From: an uncultured Pelagibacteraceae bacterium
GTDB taxonomy: Bacteria; Pseudomonadota; Alphaproteobacteria; Pelagibacterales; Pelagibacteraceae
DNA: 64,000 bases
Assembly: GCA_902627045.1 (NCBI GenBank)
Contig: CACOHP010000001.1
Location: 124,001 to 188,000 of the forward strand
Direction of reading: 5' to 3'
The stretch's first letter is position 1; every line of letters starts with the position of its first letter. This document shows, piece after piece, positions 47,879 to 59,807 of the stretch. The position numbers were made by a program, and so were the translations under genes. Under the pieces are notes generated by a model. It made no database searches. It was not told the DNA's origin and saw only the letters and a program-made list of their open reading frames with translations.

Positions 47879-48655
47879 ATCCTCATATTCTTTAACCAAA
47901 TTGTAATAAGTAACAAAATCTAAATTTTGTGGCCTTAAATTTAAATTCAGCTTTAATTTTTTTTGGATTTCCATTTTACCTTTGAACAACTGATTGAAAG
48001 GTTTTTTAATCATTTTTCTTCTATGATTGAAAAAAAGCCTTGTTATTAATTCTATATTTTTTGGCTTATTAATTTTAAAAAATTTTGTTTTAGGTGTGAA
48101 AAACAATAAGGAACTCTCAATTTTCGGTTTTGGAGAAAATGAAGACGGTTTGACATCACAGATTTTTTTAATGTCCAATTTCCATTTTGCTAATATTGCT
48201 AGTCTTCCATAATTTGACGTATTCACACTTGCTATAATTCTTTCGGCAACTTCCTTTTGAAACATCAGTATCAGGTTTTGGAACCAAAAGTTGTTAGTAT
48301 TCAAGTTTATTATCCATTTACACAATATTTCCGTAGAAATATTATATGGTAAATTTCCATAAACGATTAACTTATCTTGAGAAAATTTTTTTTCATTTAT
48401 ATTAAGTATGTCGTCATTTATAATTATTACTTGATCCTGAAATTTTTTTTGCAAATATGAGACAAGTCTATCATCTTTTTCCACTACAAAAAATTTTTTA
48501 GGTTTTTTTTTCAATATTAAGGATGTTAAATTACCAGTCCCAGGACCTACTTCGAGTATAGTCTTATCTTTAATATCTATTAGATCTACAATTTTTTCTA
48601 AGATCTTATCATCTATTAAAAAGTTTTGACCTAAACTTTTTTTTGCTTTTATCAC
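47867..48655 (-). CDS. rsmA: 16S rRNA (adenine(1518)-N(6)/adenine(1519)-N(6)) dimethyltransferase
   Basis: [45 protein letters not shown]. Confidence 0.95.
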   Translation of the reverse strand: MIKAKKSLGQNFLIDDKILEKIVDLIDIKDKTILEVGPGTGNLTSLILKKKPKKFFVVEKDDRLVSYLQKKFQDQVIIINDDILNINEKKFSQDKLIVYGNLPYNISTEILCKWIINLNTNNFWFQNLILMFQKEVAERIIASVNTSNYGRLAILAKWKLDIKKICDVKPSSFSPKPKIESSLLFFTPKTKFFKINKPKNIELITRLFFNHRRKMIKKPFNQLFKGKMEIQKKLKLNLNLRPQNLDFVTYYNLVKEYEDLRG

Positions 48656-49620
48656 TTTAATTTCTCAAGAAAAGAAATAGATTTATATAAACTTAAAGGA
48701 CTTGATACATTTTTACCAATCATTTTTTCATTAGGTCCATGATCTGGTGAAATTCTTAAAAAAGGTAAACCTAATGTGATGTTGATCGCATCATATTCGA
48801 AAAGGGTTTTGATTGGCGTTAAAACCTGATCATGATACATGCCCAGAATTACATCAAATTTTTTCCTGTTTTTTTTTAAAAAAATTGTATCAGCTGCATA
48901 TGGTCCAGACACTTTAAAATTACGCTTTATCAAACCTTTAATCGTAGGTTTAATTATTTTTTCATCTTCATTAAAATTACTAATACTTTCACAATGAGGA
49001 TTAAGACCAGTAACTGCTATTTTAGGTTTAAAACCCATAAATGTTTTGTAAAAATTATCAATTAACAAAACTTTCTCAGTGATTAATTTTTTGTTAATTT
49101 TTTTCGGGACTATTTTTAATGGTAAATGTGTTGTGATAGGACAAACTGAGAGACCCTCATTATATATCAACATCGCAATTTTTTTTTTTTCAAATTTTTT
49201 AGCTAAAAATTCTGTAATACCTAGAAATTTATTTTTTAAAAAATTTTTTTTTGAAATTGGACCATTAATCAATTTATCAGAGAAGTTTGATTTAATTAAA
49301 AGTATAGCTATTTCAAAACATTTTCTTATATAAACATTGGATTTATCACTAATTTTTTCAAAAGCATTTTTTTGATTATAATGAACATTTATGAGATTAA
49401 TTGAATTATTATTTAACTTGCGATAATTCATATTTTTAAAATCTAAATAATTTATTTTTTTTTTAAAATTAAGCTTTTTCATTTGAAGAGAGAGAATTTT
49501 GTATGATGCTATTAAAACCAAAGGACTTTTAATTTTTTTGGTCTTAAGTACTTTAAATAAAATTTCAAAAAAAATACTGTTAGGTTCCCCCGCAACTAAT
49601 AATATTGGTTTATAATTCAT
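48652..49620 (-). CDS. pdxA: 4-hydroxythreonine-4-phosphate dehydrogenase
   Basis: INGPISKKNF, ITEFLAKKF, VTGLNPHCES, YHDQVLTPIKTLFEYDAINITLGLPFLRISPDHG. Confidence 0.93.
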   Translation of the reverse strand: MNYKPILLVAGEPNSIFFEILFKVLKTKKIKSPLVLIASYKILSLQMKKLNFKKKINYLDFKNMNYRKLNNNSINLINVHYNQKNAFEKISDKSNVYIRKCFEIAILLIKSNFSDKLINGPISKKNFLKNKFLGITEFLAKKFEKKKIAMLIYNEGLSVCPITTHLPLKIVPKKINKKLITEKVLLIDNFYKTFMGFKPKIAVTGLNPHCESISNFNEDEKIIKPTIKGLIKRNFKVSGPYAADTIFLKKNRKKFDVILGMYHDQVLTPIKTLFEYDAINITLGLPFLRISPDHGPNEKMIGKNVSSPLSLYKSISFLEKLK

Positions 49621-50551
49621 TAATAATAATATCTTTTTTTATTTTGTTTAGAAAAATGTTAGAAAATTGATTCAGTTGTTTATTAGTTTTAATTTCGATA
49701 ATCTTTTTTAATTCATCATCAAGATTGATGTTTTTTTTTGTAATTTTCTTTTCATTTAATTTAAGGATCAAATAGCCCCCAGGTATCACCAAGGGTTTTG
49801 TAAGATCATTAATATTGATTTTTGTAATCTCATTTAAAATTTTTTTGTCAATTGAATTTTCGCTAACCCAACCAATATTCCCACCTGATGTTGATGTTCT
49901 AGAGATACTATAAATTAAAGCAGTATTTTCAAAACCATTTTTCTGTATTGCATTTTTAATAATATTAAATTTTTCATTTATTGTTTGCTCTTCTTTTAAT
50001 TCAAATACAATTTCAGAGAGAAGATATTCGGTTTGGTTTTCGTTTTTTTGAATATCTTGTTTTATTTTTTCCGTGTCAATTTTGATGTTTTTTGAGTATT
50101 TGTCGTAAATAAATTGACTCCATATAGCATTAATAGTCATTTTATTTCTTATTAAGTTAGGTTTAATATTATATTTTTTAAGATGCGCAAATATTTCCTC
50201 AATATTTGTAAATCCTTTGTTTGCATAGTTTGAAATTAAAATTCTGTTAAAATCATCATCGCTTATTTCAATTTTTTTAACAATTGGAAGAAGAGTAATC
50301 TTTTTAATTTTATCTTTAATTAATGAATTTCTAGCAATCTCAATAATTTTCTGATTTTCCAAATTATTAATATTTTTATTAACTGATTTTAAATAGCTAA
50401 TTTCATTTAAAATATCTATTGTGGTGATAAGTTCATTGTTGACTTTTAATAGTATTCTATTTTCGCTAGTTGATGCTGTAAATTTTATTAAAAATGAAAA
50501 AAAAAACACCACAAAAAAAATTATAATTTTTATAGAATAAACTTTTATCAT
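49610..50551 (-). CDS. surA: SurA-like peptidylprolyl isomerase/chaperone
   Basis: SurA N-like ILLKVNNELITTIDILNEI; parvulin-like TSTSGGNIGWVSENSID; located between pdxA and lptD. Confidence 0.82.
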   Translation of the reverse strand: MIKVYSIKIIIFFVVFFFSFLIKFTASTSENRILLKVNNELITTIDILNEISYLKSVNKNINNLENQKIIEIARNSLIKDKIKKITLLPIVKKIEISDDDFNRILISNYANKGFTNIEEIFAHLKKYNIKPNLIRNKMTINAIWSQFIYDKYSKNIKIDTEKIKQDIQKNENQTEYLLSEIVFELKEEQTINEKFNIIKNAIQKNGFENTALIYSISRTSTSGGNIGWVSENSIDKKILNEITKININDLTKPLVIPGGYLILKLNEKKITKKNINLDDELKKIIEIKTNKQLNQFSNIFLNKIKKDIIINEL

Positions 50552-52983
50552 TGATCGATTTTTTGCTCAAAACTCGTCAATGGAGTTAAAGTTATACTAA
50601 ATAATAAATTTTCTGAGGGCTTTAGATCTCTGTCTTCATAGTATGATTTGTTATATTTAATACCTGCTATCAAACAATCATTCTTATATTCATAAATTAA
50701 GTTATAATATTCCGTCAAATTAATTTTTCTATTTCGTCTTGTATTAAATGTTAAATAATTTTCATCATTAAATTTAATAGACGTTTTATTTTCAATTGTA
50801 TTTGTGTCACCAACTACTCCATCTTCCTCTATAAAATTAAATGAAGTATTCACATTTTTAAAATTAATTGATGAGTTCAATGAATTATATTTTAAAGTAT
50901 TAAAGTCATTATCTAAAATAAAATCATAAGAAATATTTAAAAATTCTGAGAGATTGTTTGATATTGATCCAAAAATGTTTGACTCTTTACCGTTTATTAC
51001 GCTTGAATGTGGTATGAATTTTTCATTTTTATTTCTATAAACAGTAGCAAGTTTTGCCTCAAAAAATCGATTAATATTATTTAACTCTGTTTTTTTATAT
51101 TCTACACCCAAGGTTATTGATTTTCCTTCTTCGAAAGAGTCATCTATAGCAAGTCTATTAATATCAAAAATTCCATCAATATTTATCGATCTATCACTAG
51201 AGTTATAATCTTTCATATCACCAGGGTTAAATCTAATTGATGCTTTTGGTGTAAAATAATTTATGCTGTCTTCAGTCTGATTTATCATTGGCAAACTTGA
51301 ATTGAGCTCTAAAATACCCATAAGCTCGACCTGAGGACTAGATTTATACACACTATCATTTTTTCCTATAGTATTAAGATTTTTTAAATAAAGGTTATAT
51401 TCATTTTTAAAACCATAGTTAGTTATGATATCAAAACTTTGAAAATTTAGATCATTTATTATTTTTGTTCTTAAGTTATTAGTATTTCTTAAATCATTAC
51501 TGCCGCTAGAACTAAAATTAATTGATCCATTCTCATATTTACTAAATAATTGTTTATCAAAATTATAATAAGGTAATATAAATTGAAATCTATCTGAACT
51601 AGGTAGATTTAAATCCTCAAATGATTGAAATCCTGTTAAAAAGTTAAAATTATCATTATTTACTATCAATTTTGCCTCAGAATTTATTACATCATAGTCA
51701 TCAGGAGTTGTTTTATTCTTAGATATATTTCCATCAAATATCTTTAAATACGTGTCATTAGAAACTTTTTTAAGTGACACAATCAAGTCACTTTGGTTGA
51801 AATTCTCCCATGCAAGATTTGCATCAAATTTTGTAAATATATGACTTAAACTATTTTTTTTATCTGAAAGTGATGATTGATATCCATCAACATAAGCAAA
51901 ATCAACTATTGCCGATGAATTCTTATTTTTGACTCTAAACTCATTCTGAAACATTTTTATATCACTATCAAATAAAGTGGGTCTAAACGTAAAATCTTTA
52001 TTCTGAGAAATCACATGATAATAAGGTAAATTTATAGATGATCCCAAAACATTAGAATTATTTAAGCTTGGCTTTAACAAACCTGATTGTCTTTTAACAG
52101 TCGGATCGGGGTGAAAAAATTTTGGGAAATACAATACAGGAATGTTATAAATTTTTATTATAGCATCATCATAAATAAGTTGTTTTTTATTTTTATCGTG
52201 GGTAATTTCACCAGCAGTGACAACCCAAGGTGGGCAATCAGTGTCATCATTGCAACTTGTAAAAACTCCTTCTTTAATCTTGGTAATATTATTTTTACTC
52301 TGAGCAGATACACCTTTTAATCTAGGATCATTTTTTAAGTTATCAAATATATCTTTCTTTAAATTAATTTGTATATTTTTTGCAACAAAACCTTTTTTTT
52401 TAAAATCAAAAGTTCCACTTTCAAAAAATAATTTATCATTTTGTGGTAAATTATAATCTAAATTTACTAAAATCTTTTCACCTTTTAGCAATTCATCGTT
52501 AATAGAAAAACTGAATTTTTTTAATTCTATATAGGTTTGCTCATCATTATCTAATATTGAGGTATTTTCATTTGAACTTAATATTTTTTTATTTCTTAAG
52601 AAAAAAACGTCAGTTGAATTAAAAATAAATCTCGAGGAAATTTCACTTTTAGTTTTACCTTTACTAAATATTTTTTCATTATTTCTTTCATAAGTAATAT
52701 TATTTGAATAGATGTTGTAGTTATTAATTGTATCTTTTATTACAACATTACCATTAGCATTTAGTATATTTTCTATTTTTTTATAAATAAAATTATCAGC
52801 TTCAATTAAAATCCCATCGCCAGTTAAAATTTCACCTCTCTTTGAGCCTATAATTTTATTTCCATCTTCTAAGATTTCTATTTCAGAGACATTAAAATCA
52901 AATTGATCTTGTGCTTTAGATAGCTCTATTAAAAAAAAATTTAGAAAAACAAATGTCAGAGTAGATAAAATTTTATTTTTCAT
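50548..52983 (-). CDS. lptD: LPS-assembly protein LptD
   Basis: OstA-like repeats, SCNDDTDCPPWVVTAGEITHDKNKKQLIYDDAIIKIYNIPVLYFPKFFHPDPTVKRQSGLLKPSL. Confidence 0.93.
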   Translation of the reverse strand: MKNKILSTLTFVFLNFFLIELSKAQDQFDFNVSEIEILEDGNKIIGSKRGEILTGDGILIEADNFIYKKIENILNANGNVVIKDTINNYNIYSNNITYERNNEKIFSKGKTKSEISSRFIFNSTDVFFLRNKKILSSNENTSILDNDEQTYIELKKFSFSINDELLKGEKILVNLDYNLPQNDKLFFESGTFDFKKKGFVAKNIQINLKKDIFDNLKNDPRLKGVSAQSKNNITKIKEGVFTSCNDDTDCPPWVVTAGEITHDKNKKQLIYDDAIIKIYNIPVLYFPKFFHPDPTVKRQSGLLKPSLNNSNVLGSSINLPYYHVISQNKDFTFRPTLFDSDIKMFQNEFRVKNKNSSAIVDFAYVDGYQSSLSDKKNSLSHIFTKFDANLAWENFNQSDLIVSLKKVSNDTYLKIFDGNISKNKTTPDDYDVINSEAKLIVNNDNFNFLTGFQSFEDLNLPSSDRFQFILPYYNFDKQLFSKYENGSINFSSSGSNDLRNTNNLRTKIINDLNFQSFDIITNYGFKNEYNLYLKNLNTIGKNDSVYKSSPQVELMGILELNSSLPMINQTEDSINYFTPKASIRFNPGDMKDYNSSDRSINIDGIFDINRLAIDDSFEEGKSITLGVEYKKTELNNINRFFEAKLATVYRNKNEKFIPHSSVINGKESNIFGSISNNLSEFLNISYDFILDNDFNTLKYNSLNSSINFKNVNTSFNFIEEDGVVGDTNTIENKTSIKFNDENYLTFNTRRNRKINLTEYYNLIYEYKNDCLIAGIKYNKSYYEDRDLKPSENLLFSITLTPLTSFEQKIDQ

Positions 52984-54046
52984 TAAATCTTCTAATCATT
53001 AAAGAGTTTAAAACTGTTAGTAAGATTATAGGCAATAGAACTGAACCAAATAAATTAATTTTTTCTGTTTTTCCAAGAACATTAAAAAAGTTAAATAAGT
53101 AATATATTACCACAGAAAAGAACAAGCCGATTGAAATTTTAACAATTGAACTCTTTATTTTTTTGGTGCCCATCATAATGACACTCGAAAATATAGTCAT
53201 CAACATCAGATAAACTGGAAAAGAAATAAGTTTTAAAAGTTGAATATCAATCTCTATTAAAGAATAATTTAAAGACTTGTAATTTTTTCTTAACTCAAAA
53301 AGCTCCAAAATTGATAAAGAGGACAGATTGGAGAAAAGATTCTGGATAATCAAATAATCAAAATTAGTAGTCATATTTAAAATTTCATATTTTTGCTTTG
53401 TACTTTTGTCAAAAACTCTAGGTTCATATATTATCCAATTTTTATTAGATATATCAATTTTTGGGCTCACAATATTTCTTTTAATTTCAAAATCTTTATT
53501 AAATTCAGAAATATAGGCATCTGTTAAATAATTTTGATCAATTTTTACAGAATTGATAATTAAAATCCTTTCATCAATAATATCTTTAATCCATAGGCCA
53601 TTTTTAGTGATGACTGCAAGATATTTTCCATCAGAAGTATAATTTGTTTTAAGGTCTAAATAAAAATTTTTTAAACTTGAAGAAAAACTATAAAATAAAG
53701 TTATAATTAATATACCTAAAAAGAAACTCATAATACTTATTATAAATAAAATTTTTGAGTTTTCGAGACCAGAGTACTTAAAAATACTTAACTGATTATT
53801 ATTTAATAATGTAATGAAAAAAAGTTGAGTAGAAATAAGAAAAATAAAAGGAAACATTTCAAATATAAAAGTAGGTGAATTGAGAAGTGATAAATATACT
53901 GGAAAATAATTGTCAACATTAATATCTTTAAAAAAATCTAATTCACTTAATAGATTAAGTATAAAAATTAAACTAAACATTATTAATGAAACATAAAAAA
54001 ATGAATTTAAATAGGTTTTACTTATGAATTTTATATATGTTTTCAT
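52973..54046 (-). CDS. lptG: LPS export ABC transporter permease LptG
   Basis: YjgP/YjgQ family membrane protein adjacent to lptD and lptF. Confidence 0.85.
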   Translation of the reverse strand: MKTYIKFISKTYLNSFFYVSLIMFSLIFILNLLSELDFFKDINVDNYFPVYLSLLNSPTFIFEMFPFIFLISTQLFFITLLNNNQLSIFKYSGLENSKILFIISIMSFFLGILIITLFYSFSSSLKNFYLDLKTNYTSDGKYLAVITKNGLWIKDIIDERILIINSVKIDQNYLTDAYISEFNKDFEIKRNIVSPKIDISNKNWIIYEPRVFDKSTKQKYEILNMTTNFDYLIIQNLFSNLSSLSILELFELRKNYKSLNYSLIEIDIQLLKLISFPVYLMLMTIFSSVIMMGTKKIKSSIVKISIGLFFSVVIYYLFNFFNVLGKTEKINLFGSVLLPIILLTVLNSLMIRRFNEK

Positions 54047-55185
54047 TTTTTTTCCTTAAAAGAATTCAAATTTAAGTGAATTATTGAATATATTAAAACC
54101 ATTATAACTACAGGAATCATAAAAATTTTGATATTTTCCAAAATATTATCTTTGACAAATCTTAAACTCATTTCAGAAGAAATAATTATTGATAATCCAA
54201 ATAAAAAAATAAAAATTCTATAATTAAAATAGTTTATATTTTCTTTTGATTTAAGTAATAGGAACAAAATTGCTAACATTAAAGGTGGAATATAAAAAGG
54301 AATAACAAATCTTTTGTATAACTCTTTTATGATATTATTTAGATTTGATGGAAGACAATTTTCAATCACAACATTTTTTGTATCTATATTAAAAAAATTT
54401 AAATTATTGAGCTTTAAATAACATTTAATCAATTTAGAAGTAGATACCTCTTGAGTTTTTATATAAGTGGTAGTATTAGTTTGCAAATTTTTTAAATTAA
54501 AGTCAGATTTTGAAAATCTGAAATTTGTAATTTTGTTGTTGACAAAATTAATTGTTTCTCCTTCATATAAAACTAATATTTGAGTATTCTTTTTATTAAC
54601 AAACTTTCCTCTTTTCGCATATGTAATTTGAAAATTATCTATATTTTCCTCTTTTTTTAAATAAATATTTATTAAATTTCCATCATTATCTTTACCGTCA
54701 CTGTAAATTGTAACATTTTTTATTGTATCATTAAATTTTTTTTGTTTAATAAAACTTTCCAAAAAATTAACAGAGGATGTTCTTAAAAAAGATCTTGCTT
54801 TATCTTGTGCACTAGGAACTATGAAGGCTGATAAAGTTATTTGAATAAATGTTAAAAAAATTGAAAAAATAAATAAAAAATTTATGAGTTGAATTTTATT
54901 GACACCAAAATTCCAGAATATAATTAATTCGTTGTTTAATTCATATTTTGAAATTACATAAAAAAAACTAAAAAAAAATACAAAAGGTAAAACCTTGCTA
55001 ATTATCTTTGGAAAGTTTAGTAATGAATAGTTAATATATACCAAATAATCTCGGCCATCTTCTATCATTATATCTAAAAAATTAACTGCCTGAAATACCC
55101 AGATAATAATACTCGCGCTAAAAAGGGTAATTAGAAAAAAGGTCAAACAATCGATTAATAATTTTCTAAATAAAATTTTTTCCAT
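54043..55185 (-). CDS. lptF: LPS export ABC transporter permease LptF
   Basis: YjgP/YjgQ family; FIVPSAQDKARSFLR; context. Confidence 0.85.
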   Translation of the reverse strand: MEKILFRKLLIDCLTFFLITLFSASIIIWVFQAVNFLDIMIEDGRDYLVYINYSLLNFPKIISKVLPFVFFFSFFYVISKYELNNELIIFWNFGVNKIQLINFLFIFSIFLTFIQITLSAFIVPSAQDKARSFLRTSSVNFLESFIKQKKFNDTIKNVTIYSDGKDNDGNLINIYLKKEENIDNFQITYAKRGKFVNKKNTQILVLYEGETINFVNNKITNFRFSKSDFNLKNLQTNTTTYIKTQEVSTSKLIKCYLKLNNLNFFNIDTKNVVIENCLPSNLNNIIKELYKRFVIPFYIPPLMLAILFLLLKSKENINYFNYRIFIFLFGLSIIISSEMSLRFVKDNILENIKIFMIPVVIMVLIYSIIHLNLNSFKEKK

Positions 55186-55268
55186 TGAAATCTTGCAAAA
55201 TAGTAATTATATATTTTCAACTAATAGTTTACAATTAATATGCAACCTAAAGTACATAAATATAGAAA

Positions 55269-56726
55269 ATGTCAATAAAAATCAGCTTTAATAAAAGCCT
55301 TACTGGAAAAATATCCTCAAATTTAGTCTTATTTGTTGATGATAAATTTAATACGAAATCAATCAAGAAATTTATTACCACTTCAGAGTTTTCTTACATA
55401 TCTGATCTCTTGAAAACAAATGATCTAAAAAAAAAATTATTAGTTTTTGATATTAATTCAAAAAAAAAAATAGTTTTAGTTTCAATCAAAAAAAACATTA
55501 AAAATCATGATATTGAAAATTTAGGTGCTGAATTTTATAACCTTATTAAACACGGAAAAAATACTAAATATTTTATCAGTTCTGAAAGCGTTGTAAATAA
55601 CGACAAAAATTTTATTGGCCATTTCATTCACGGAATGAAGCTGAAGTCTTATGATTTCAAAAAATATAAATCAAAAAATGAAAAAAAATTAATTAATATA
55701 AATGTTGTTGGGAAAAAAAATAATATTACTCTTAAAGATCAATTGAAGTTTAGAGCACTAGAGGAAGGAACTTTTTATGCAAGAGATTTAGTATCAGAAC
55801 CTGGCAATATATTACACCCAGATGAATATGCAAAAAGAATAAAAGCATTAAAAAAATATGGTCTAAAAATAAATGTTTATGATCAAAAAAATTTAAAAAA
55901 ACTTGGTATGAACGCTTTATTAGGTGTAGGTCAAGGAAGTATAAGAGGTTCATACCTTGTTACTATGGAGTGGAGAGGTGTTAAAAATAATTCAAAACCT
56001 TTAGCTTTTATTGGTAAAGGAGTTTGTTTTGATACAGGTGGATATTCTTTAAAACCTGCAAAATTTATGGAGGATATGACTTATGATATGGCTGGTTCAG
56101 CAGCTGTAGTTGGGTTAATGAAGAATCTCGCAATAAGAAAAGCAAAAATTAACGCAGTGGGTGTAGTAGGGCTAGTTGAAAATATGGTGAGTGGTAATGC
56201 CCAAAGACCAGGTGACATAGTAAAATCTTATAGTGGAAAAACAATTGAAGTTTTAAATACGGATGCAGAGGGAAGATTAGTTTTAGCTGATGCAATTACA
56301 TTTACAGAAAAAAAATTTAAACCCAAATTTATGATTGATTTAGCTACTTTAACAGGTGCAATAATTGTTTCTTTAGGATCTGAATATGCGGGTCTTTTTT
56401 CTAATAATGACAAATTATCTAAAGAGTTGATTGAAGCAGGTGAAAAAGTTGAGGAAAAATTATGGAGAATGCCTTTGCATAAAAATTTCGATAAATTAAT
56501 AAATTCCAAAAATGCTGATATGCAAAATATAAATTATGTTGGAGGTGCAGGCTCAACAACTGCAGCACAATTTTTACAAAGATTTATTTTGAATAAAACT
56601 CCTTGGGCGCATTTAGATATTGCAGGAATGGCTTTTTCAAAATATGGAGGTGCGCTAAATTCAGGTGGTGCTACCGGTTATGGAGTGAGATTGTTAAATC
56701 AATTAATTGAAGATTATTATGAGTAA
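55269..56726 (+). CDS. pepA: Leucyl aminopeptidase
   Basis: [52 protein letters not shown]. Confidence 0.96.
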   Translation: MSIKISFNKSLTGKISSNLVLFVDDKFNTKSIKKFITTSEFSYISDLLKTNDLKKKLLVFDINSKKKIVLVSIKKNIKNHDIENLGAEFYNLIKHGKNTKYFISSESVVNNDKNFIGHFIHGMKLKSYDFKKYKSKNEKKLININVVGKKNNITLKDQLKFRALEEGTFYARDLVSEPGNILHPDEYAKRIKALKKYGLKINVYDQKNLKKLGMNALLGVGQGSIRGSYLVTMEWRGVKNNSKPLAFIGKGVCFDTGGYSLKPAKFMEDMTYDMAGSAAVVGLMKNLAIRKAKINAVGVVGLVENMVSGNAQRPGDIVKSYSGKTIEVLNTDAEGRLVLADAITFTEKKFKPKFMIDLATLTGAIIVSLGSEYAGLFSNNDKLSKELIEAGEKVEEKLWRMPLHKNFDKLINSKNADMQNINYVGGAGSTTAAQFLQRFILNKTPWAHLDIAGMAFSKYGGALNSGGATGYGVRLLNQLIEDYYE

Positions 56727-57129
56727 TATTGAACAAACATTATCAATAATTAAACCAGATGCAGTAGAGAGAAATCTAGATGGTCAAATTAAAGAAATGT
56801 TTTCAATTAATGGTTTCACAATTGTACAGGAAAAAAAAATTCAAATAGAAAAACAAGAGGCAGAAAAATTTTATAAAGTCCATGAAACAAAGCCATTTTA
56901 TGATGATTTATGCACTTACCTATCATCAGGACCAATAGTCGTAATGATACTTGAAAAAGAAAACGCTATTTTAGCTAATAGAGAATTAATGGGATCAACG
57001 AATCCAAAAGATGCCGCAGAGGGTACAATAAGAAAAAAATTTGGAATATCTATTGATAAAAATTCTGTACATGGCTCAGATAGTGCAGAGAATGCAAAAA
57101 TTGAAATTGACTTTTTCTTTAAGTCCTAG
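56719..57129 (+). CDS. ndk: Nucleoside diphosphate kinase (ORF start at 56707 probably 12 bp too long)
   Basis: [56 protein letters not shown]. Confidence 0.95.
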   Translation: MSNIEQTLSIIKPDAVERNLDGQIKEMFSINGFTIVQEKKIQIEKQEAEKFYKVHETKPFYDDLCTYLSSGPIVVMILEKENAILANRELMGSTNPKDAAEGTIRKKFGISIDKNSVHGSDSAENAKIEIDFFFKS

Positions 57130-57724
57130 ACAGTATTTCTTTTAAAGCCTTTGGATATAACAAGTGCTCCTGTTTTAGAATTTTCTTTGACAAGGATTTT
57201 GGATTATCTTTTTTGTTAATTTTTACCTTTTTCTGAATAATGATTTTTCCAGAATCTAATTTTGAGTTGACAAAATGAACAGTACATCCTGAAAATTTTT
57301 CTTTGTTAAGTATAGCTCTTTCATGAGTGTTTAATCCTTTATATTTAGGTAGTAGTGAAGGATGTATATTCAATATTTTACCATTAAATCTTTTAATGAA
57401 ACTTTTTGAGAGTATTTTCATAAATCCTGCTAGACAAATTAATTGAATTTCTCTTTTTTTTAAAATATTAAAAATTTTTCTCTCATCTTTATTTTTTTGT
57501 TTGAAGTCAAAAATTTTAAAATCAATTTTATTTTTCTTTAAATATCGAATAGCATTACTTTTTTTATTACTGGATATAACTAAGTCAACATTGATTAAGG
57601 AGTATTTTTTTTTTGAATATTTAATTAGATTTTTCATATTACTTCCGTTACCAGAGATAAATATTGCTGTTCTTTTTTTAATTCCAATTAATTCTTCCAT
57701 GTAATTTGACTTGTTTTGTTCCAC
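57119..57724 (-). CDS. purN: Phosphoribosylglycinamide formyltransferase
   Basis: AIFISGNGSNMKNLI, LAGFMKILSKSFI, ILNIHPSLLPKYKGLNTHERAI. Confidence 0.95.
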   Translation of the reverse strand: MEQNKSNYMEELIGIKKRTAIFISGNGSNMKNLIKYSKKKYSLINVDLVISSNKKSNAIRYLKKNKIDFKIFDFKQKNKDERKIFNILKKREIQLICLAGFMKILSKSFIKRFNGKILNIHPSLLPKYKGLNTHERAILNKEKFSGCTVHFVNSKLDSGKIIIQKKVKINKKDNPKSLSKKILKQEHLLYPKALKEILSRT

Positions 57725-58709
57725 TAAGTATTTTTCCTATAATATATGGCTTATATTTCTTAGGAAAAAATTTTTTAACCTTACTTAAATTATTTGGATT
57801 TATAACTAGACAAAAACCAACACCACAATTAAATGTTTTCAACATTTCTTCATCACTTATATTATGACCTCTTAACCAACGAAATATTTTAAGAGGGTTA
57901 ATCTTAAATAAATTTATTTTAGCGTTAAGATTGTTTGGCAAAATTCTTTTTAAGTTGTCAACTATTCCTCCTCCTGTAATATTTGCACATCCATTAAGCA
58001 GATTATTGTCAATAAGTTTCAAAACCTCATTAACATAAATTTTAGTAGGCTTAATTAATTGTTTTTTTAGAAATTGATCTTTATTTAAATTTATTTTTTT
58101 TATATTTATCAATCTTCTTACTAATGAATATCCATTTGAGTGTAATCCACTAGATGGAACTGCTAGAATCAAGTCATCTTTTTTAATCTTTTTCCCATTA
58201 GGTATTTTTTTTTCCTCAACTATTCCCACAGCAAAACCTGCAATATCAAATTTATTCTTAGCATATGTTCCTGGCATCTCAGCAGTTTCACCACCAACTA
58301 AACTACACTTTGAAATTTTACATCCTTTTATAATTCCGCTTAAAATTGATTTTAACTTTGGTAAATCTATTTTGTTGATTGATATATAATCTAAAAAAAA
58401 TAATGGTTTCGCACCCTGAACTATTAAATCATTTACACTCATAGCAACGAGGTCAATTCCTATAGTGTTAAATTTATTAATTAGATTTGCGATTTCAATT
58501 TTTGTTCCAACTCCGTCTGTGCAAGCTACAATTTTGGGATTTTTTAAATTTCTAGGAATATCCATGATTGAGCCAAAACCACCAATGTTATTCAACTTTT
58601 TTTTGCCTTTTTTTCTTGTAGAAATGCTAGAAATGAATTTAACAAATTTATCAGCAGCATTAATGTCAACACCACTTTTTTTATATGTTAATATATTTTT
58701 ACTCATCAA
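57678..58709 (-). CDS. purM: Phosphoribosylformylglycinamidine cyclo-ligase
   Basis: YKKSGVDINAADKFV, ACTDGVGTKIEIA, GGETAEMPGTYA, SSGLHSNGYSLVRRL. Confidence 0.96.
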   Translation of the reverse strand: MMSKNILTYKKSGVDINAADKFVKFISSISTRKKGKKKLNNIGGFGSIMDIPRNLKNPKIVACTDGVGTKIEIANLINKFNTIGIDLVAMSVNDLIVQGAKPLFFLDYISINKIDLPKLKSILSGIIKGCKISKCSLVGGETAEMPGTYAKNKFDIAGFAVGIVEEKKIPNGKKIKKDDLILAVPSSGLHSNGYSLVRRLINIKKINLNKDQFLKKQLIKPTKIYVNEVLKLIDNNLLNGCANITGGGIVDNLKRILPNNLNAKINLFKINPLKIFRWLRGHNISDEEMLKTFNCGVGFCLVINPNNLSKVKKFFPKKYKPYIIGKILSGTKQVKLHGRINWN

Positions 58710-59797
58710 TTTTTATTATGATATTTAAACTAAAAAAATGTATTCCTAAAATCTTATATATTTTTTTTGTTTTACTATCTTTAAATATATTTTTTTTTTC
58801 CACAGATAAGATTTTTGCTAAGTCCTTCGATATAGAAAACATAGATATATCAAGACCATTTGAAATAAACTTCGACAAAAATCAGGTAATAAATGAAGGG
58901 TTTGAACGTGCTTTTTTTGAATTAATTTCATTAATAGTGAGTTCAAGCGATAGAAATAAAATAAAAAACATTAAATTAAATGAACTTAAAGGAATGATTG
59001 AGTCATTTTCTATACAAGAGGAAAAATTTATTAACGAAATATATTATGTAAATTTGGGAGTATCCTTCAACAAAAAAAAAATCTATAAATATCTAGAAGA
59101 AAGAAATATTTTTCCTTCAATACCAAATAAAAAAAAATTTTTATTTATTCCAATTATTATAGATGAAAATAAAAAAGATCTTTTAATCTTTAATAATAAC
59201 GAAGTATTTAAAAATTGGAATATAAATTTAGAAAAAACGCATTTAATAAAATATTTATTACCAACAGAAGATCTTGAGGATTTGAATCAGATAAAGAAAA
59301 ATTATGAAATTATTGAACAATACAATTTTAAAGAGGTAATTTCAAAATATAATATAAATGACTCAATTATATCACTAATCTTTAGAGATAATGATGGTAT
59401 AAGAGTTTTATCAAGAATAACTTACAATAACAATGTAGTCATAAAAAATAAGTCTTTTGCCTTAAAAGATTTAAATGATACAGACCAAGTAAATAAATTA
59501 ATTAAAGAATTAAAACTAGTTTATGAAGATCATTGGAAAAAAATAAATCAAATCAACACCTCAATAAAGCTTTTATTAAATATTAAAATAAGCAATAAAG
59601 ATAGTAAAATTTTATCTGATTTTGAAAAAAATTTGAATAATCTAGATTTAATAAATTATTTTTTTATAACTAAATTTGATAAAGATTATACTTATTATCA
59701 AGTAATTTTTAATGGAACCCCAAGTACCTTTTTAAAAACAATGGAAGAAAAAAACTACAATTTCAATACTCAAAATAAAATTTGGTCAATTAGATGA
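58685..59797 (+). CDS. DUF2066-like protein; true start probably near 58718
   Basis: Signal/TM N-terminus, position between purM and hda as in alphaproteobacteria. Confidence 0.65.
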   Translation: MLIYFYSSIFIMIFKLKKCIPKILYIFFVLLSLNIFFFSTDKIFAKSFDIENIDISRPFEINFDKNQVINEGFERAFFELISLIVSSSDRNKIKNIKLNELKGMIESFSIQEEKFINEIYYVNLGVSFNKKKIYKYLEERNIFPSIPNKKKFLFIPIIIDENKKDLLIFNNNEVFKNWNINLEKTHLIKYLLPTEDLEDLNQIKKNYEIIEQYNFKEVISKYNINDSIISLIFRDNDGIRVLSRITYNNNVVIKNKSFALKDLNDTDQVNKLIKELKLVYEDHWKKINQINTSIKLLLNIKISNKDSKILSDFEKNLNNLDLINYFFITKFDKDYTYYQVIFNGTPSTFLKTMEEKNYNFNTQNKIWSIR

Positions 59798-59807
59798 CAA
59801 AAGACAT

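Noticed and set aside
55750-56509. Minus-strand ORFs inside pepA
   Set aside because: Shadow ORFs within a conserved aminopeptidase gene.
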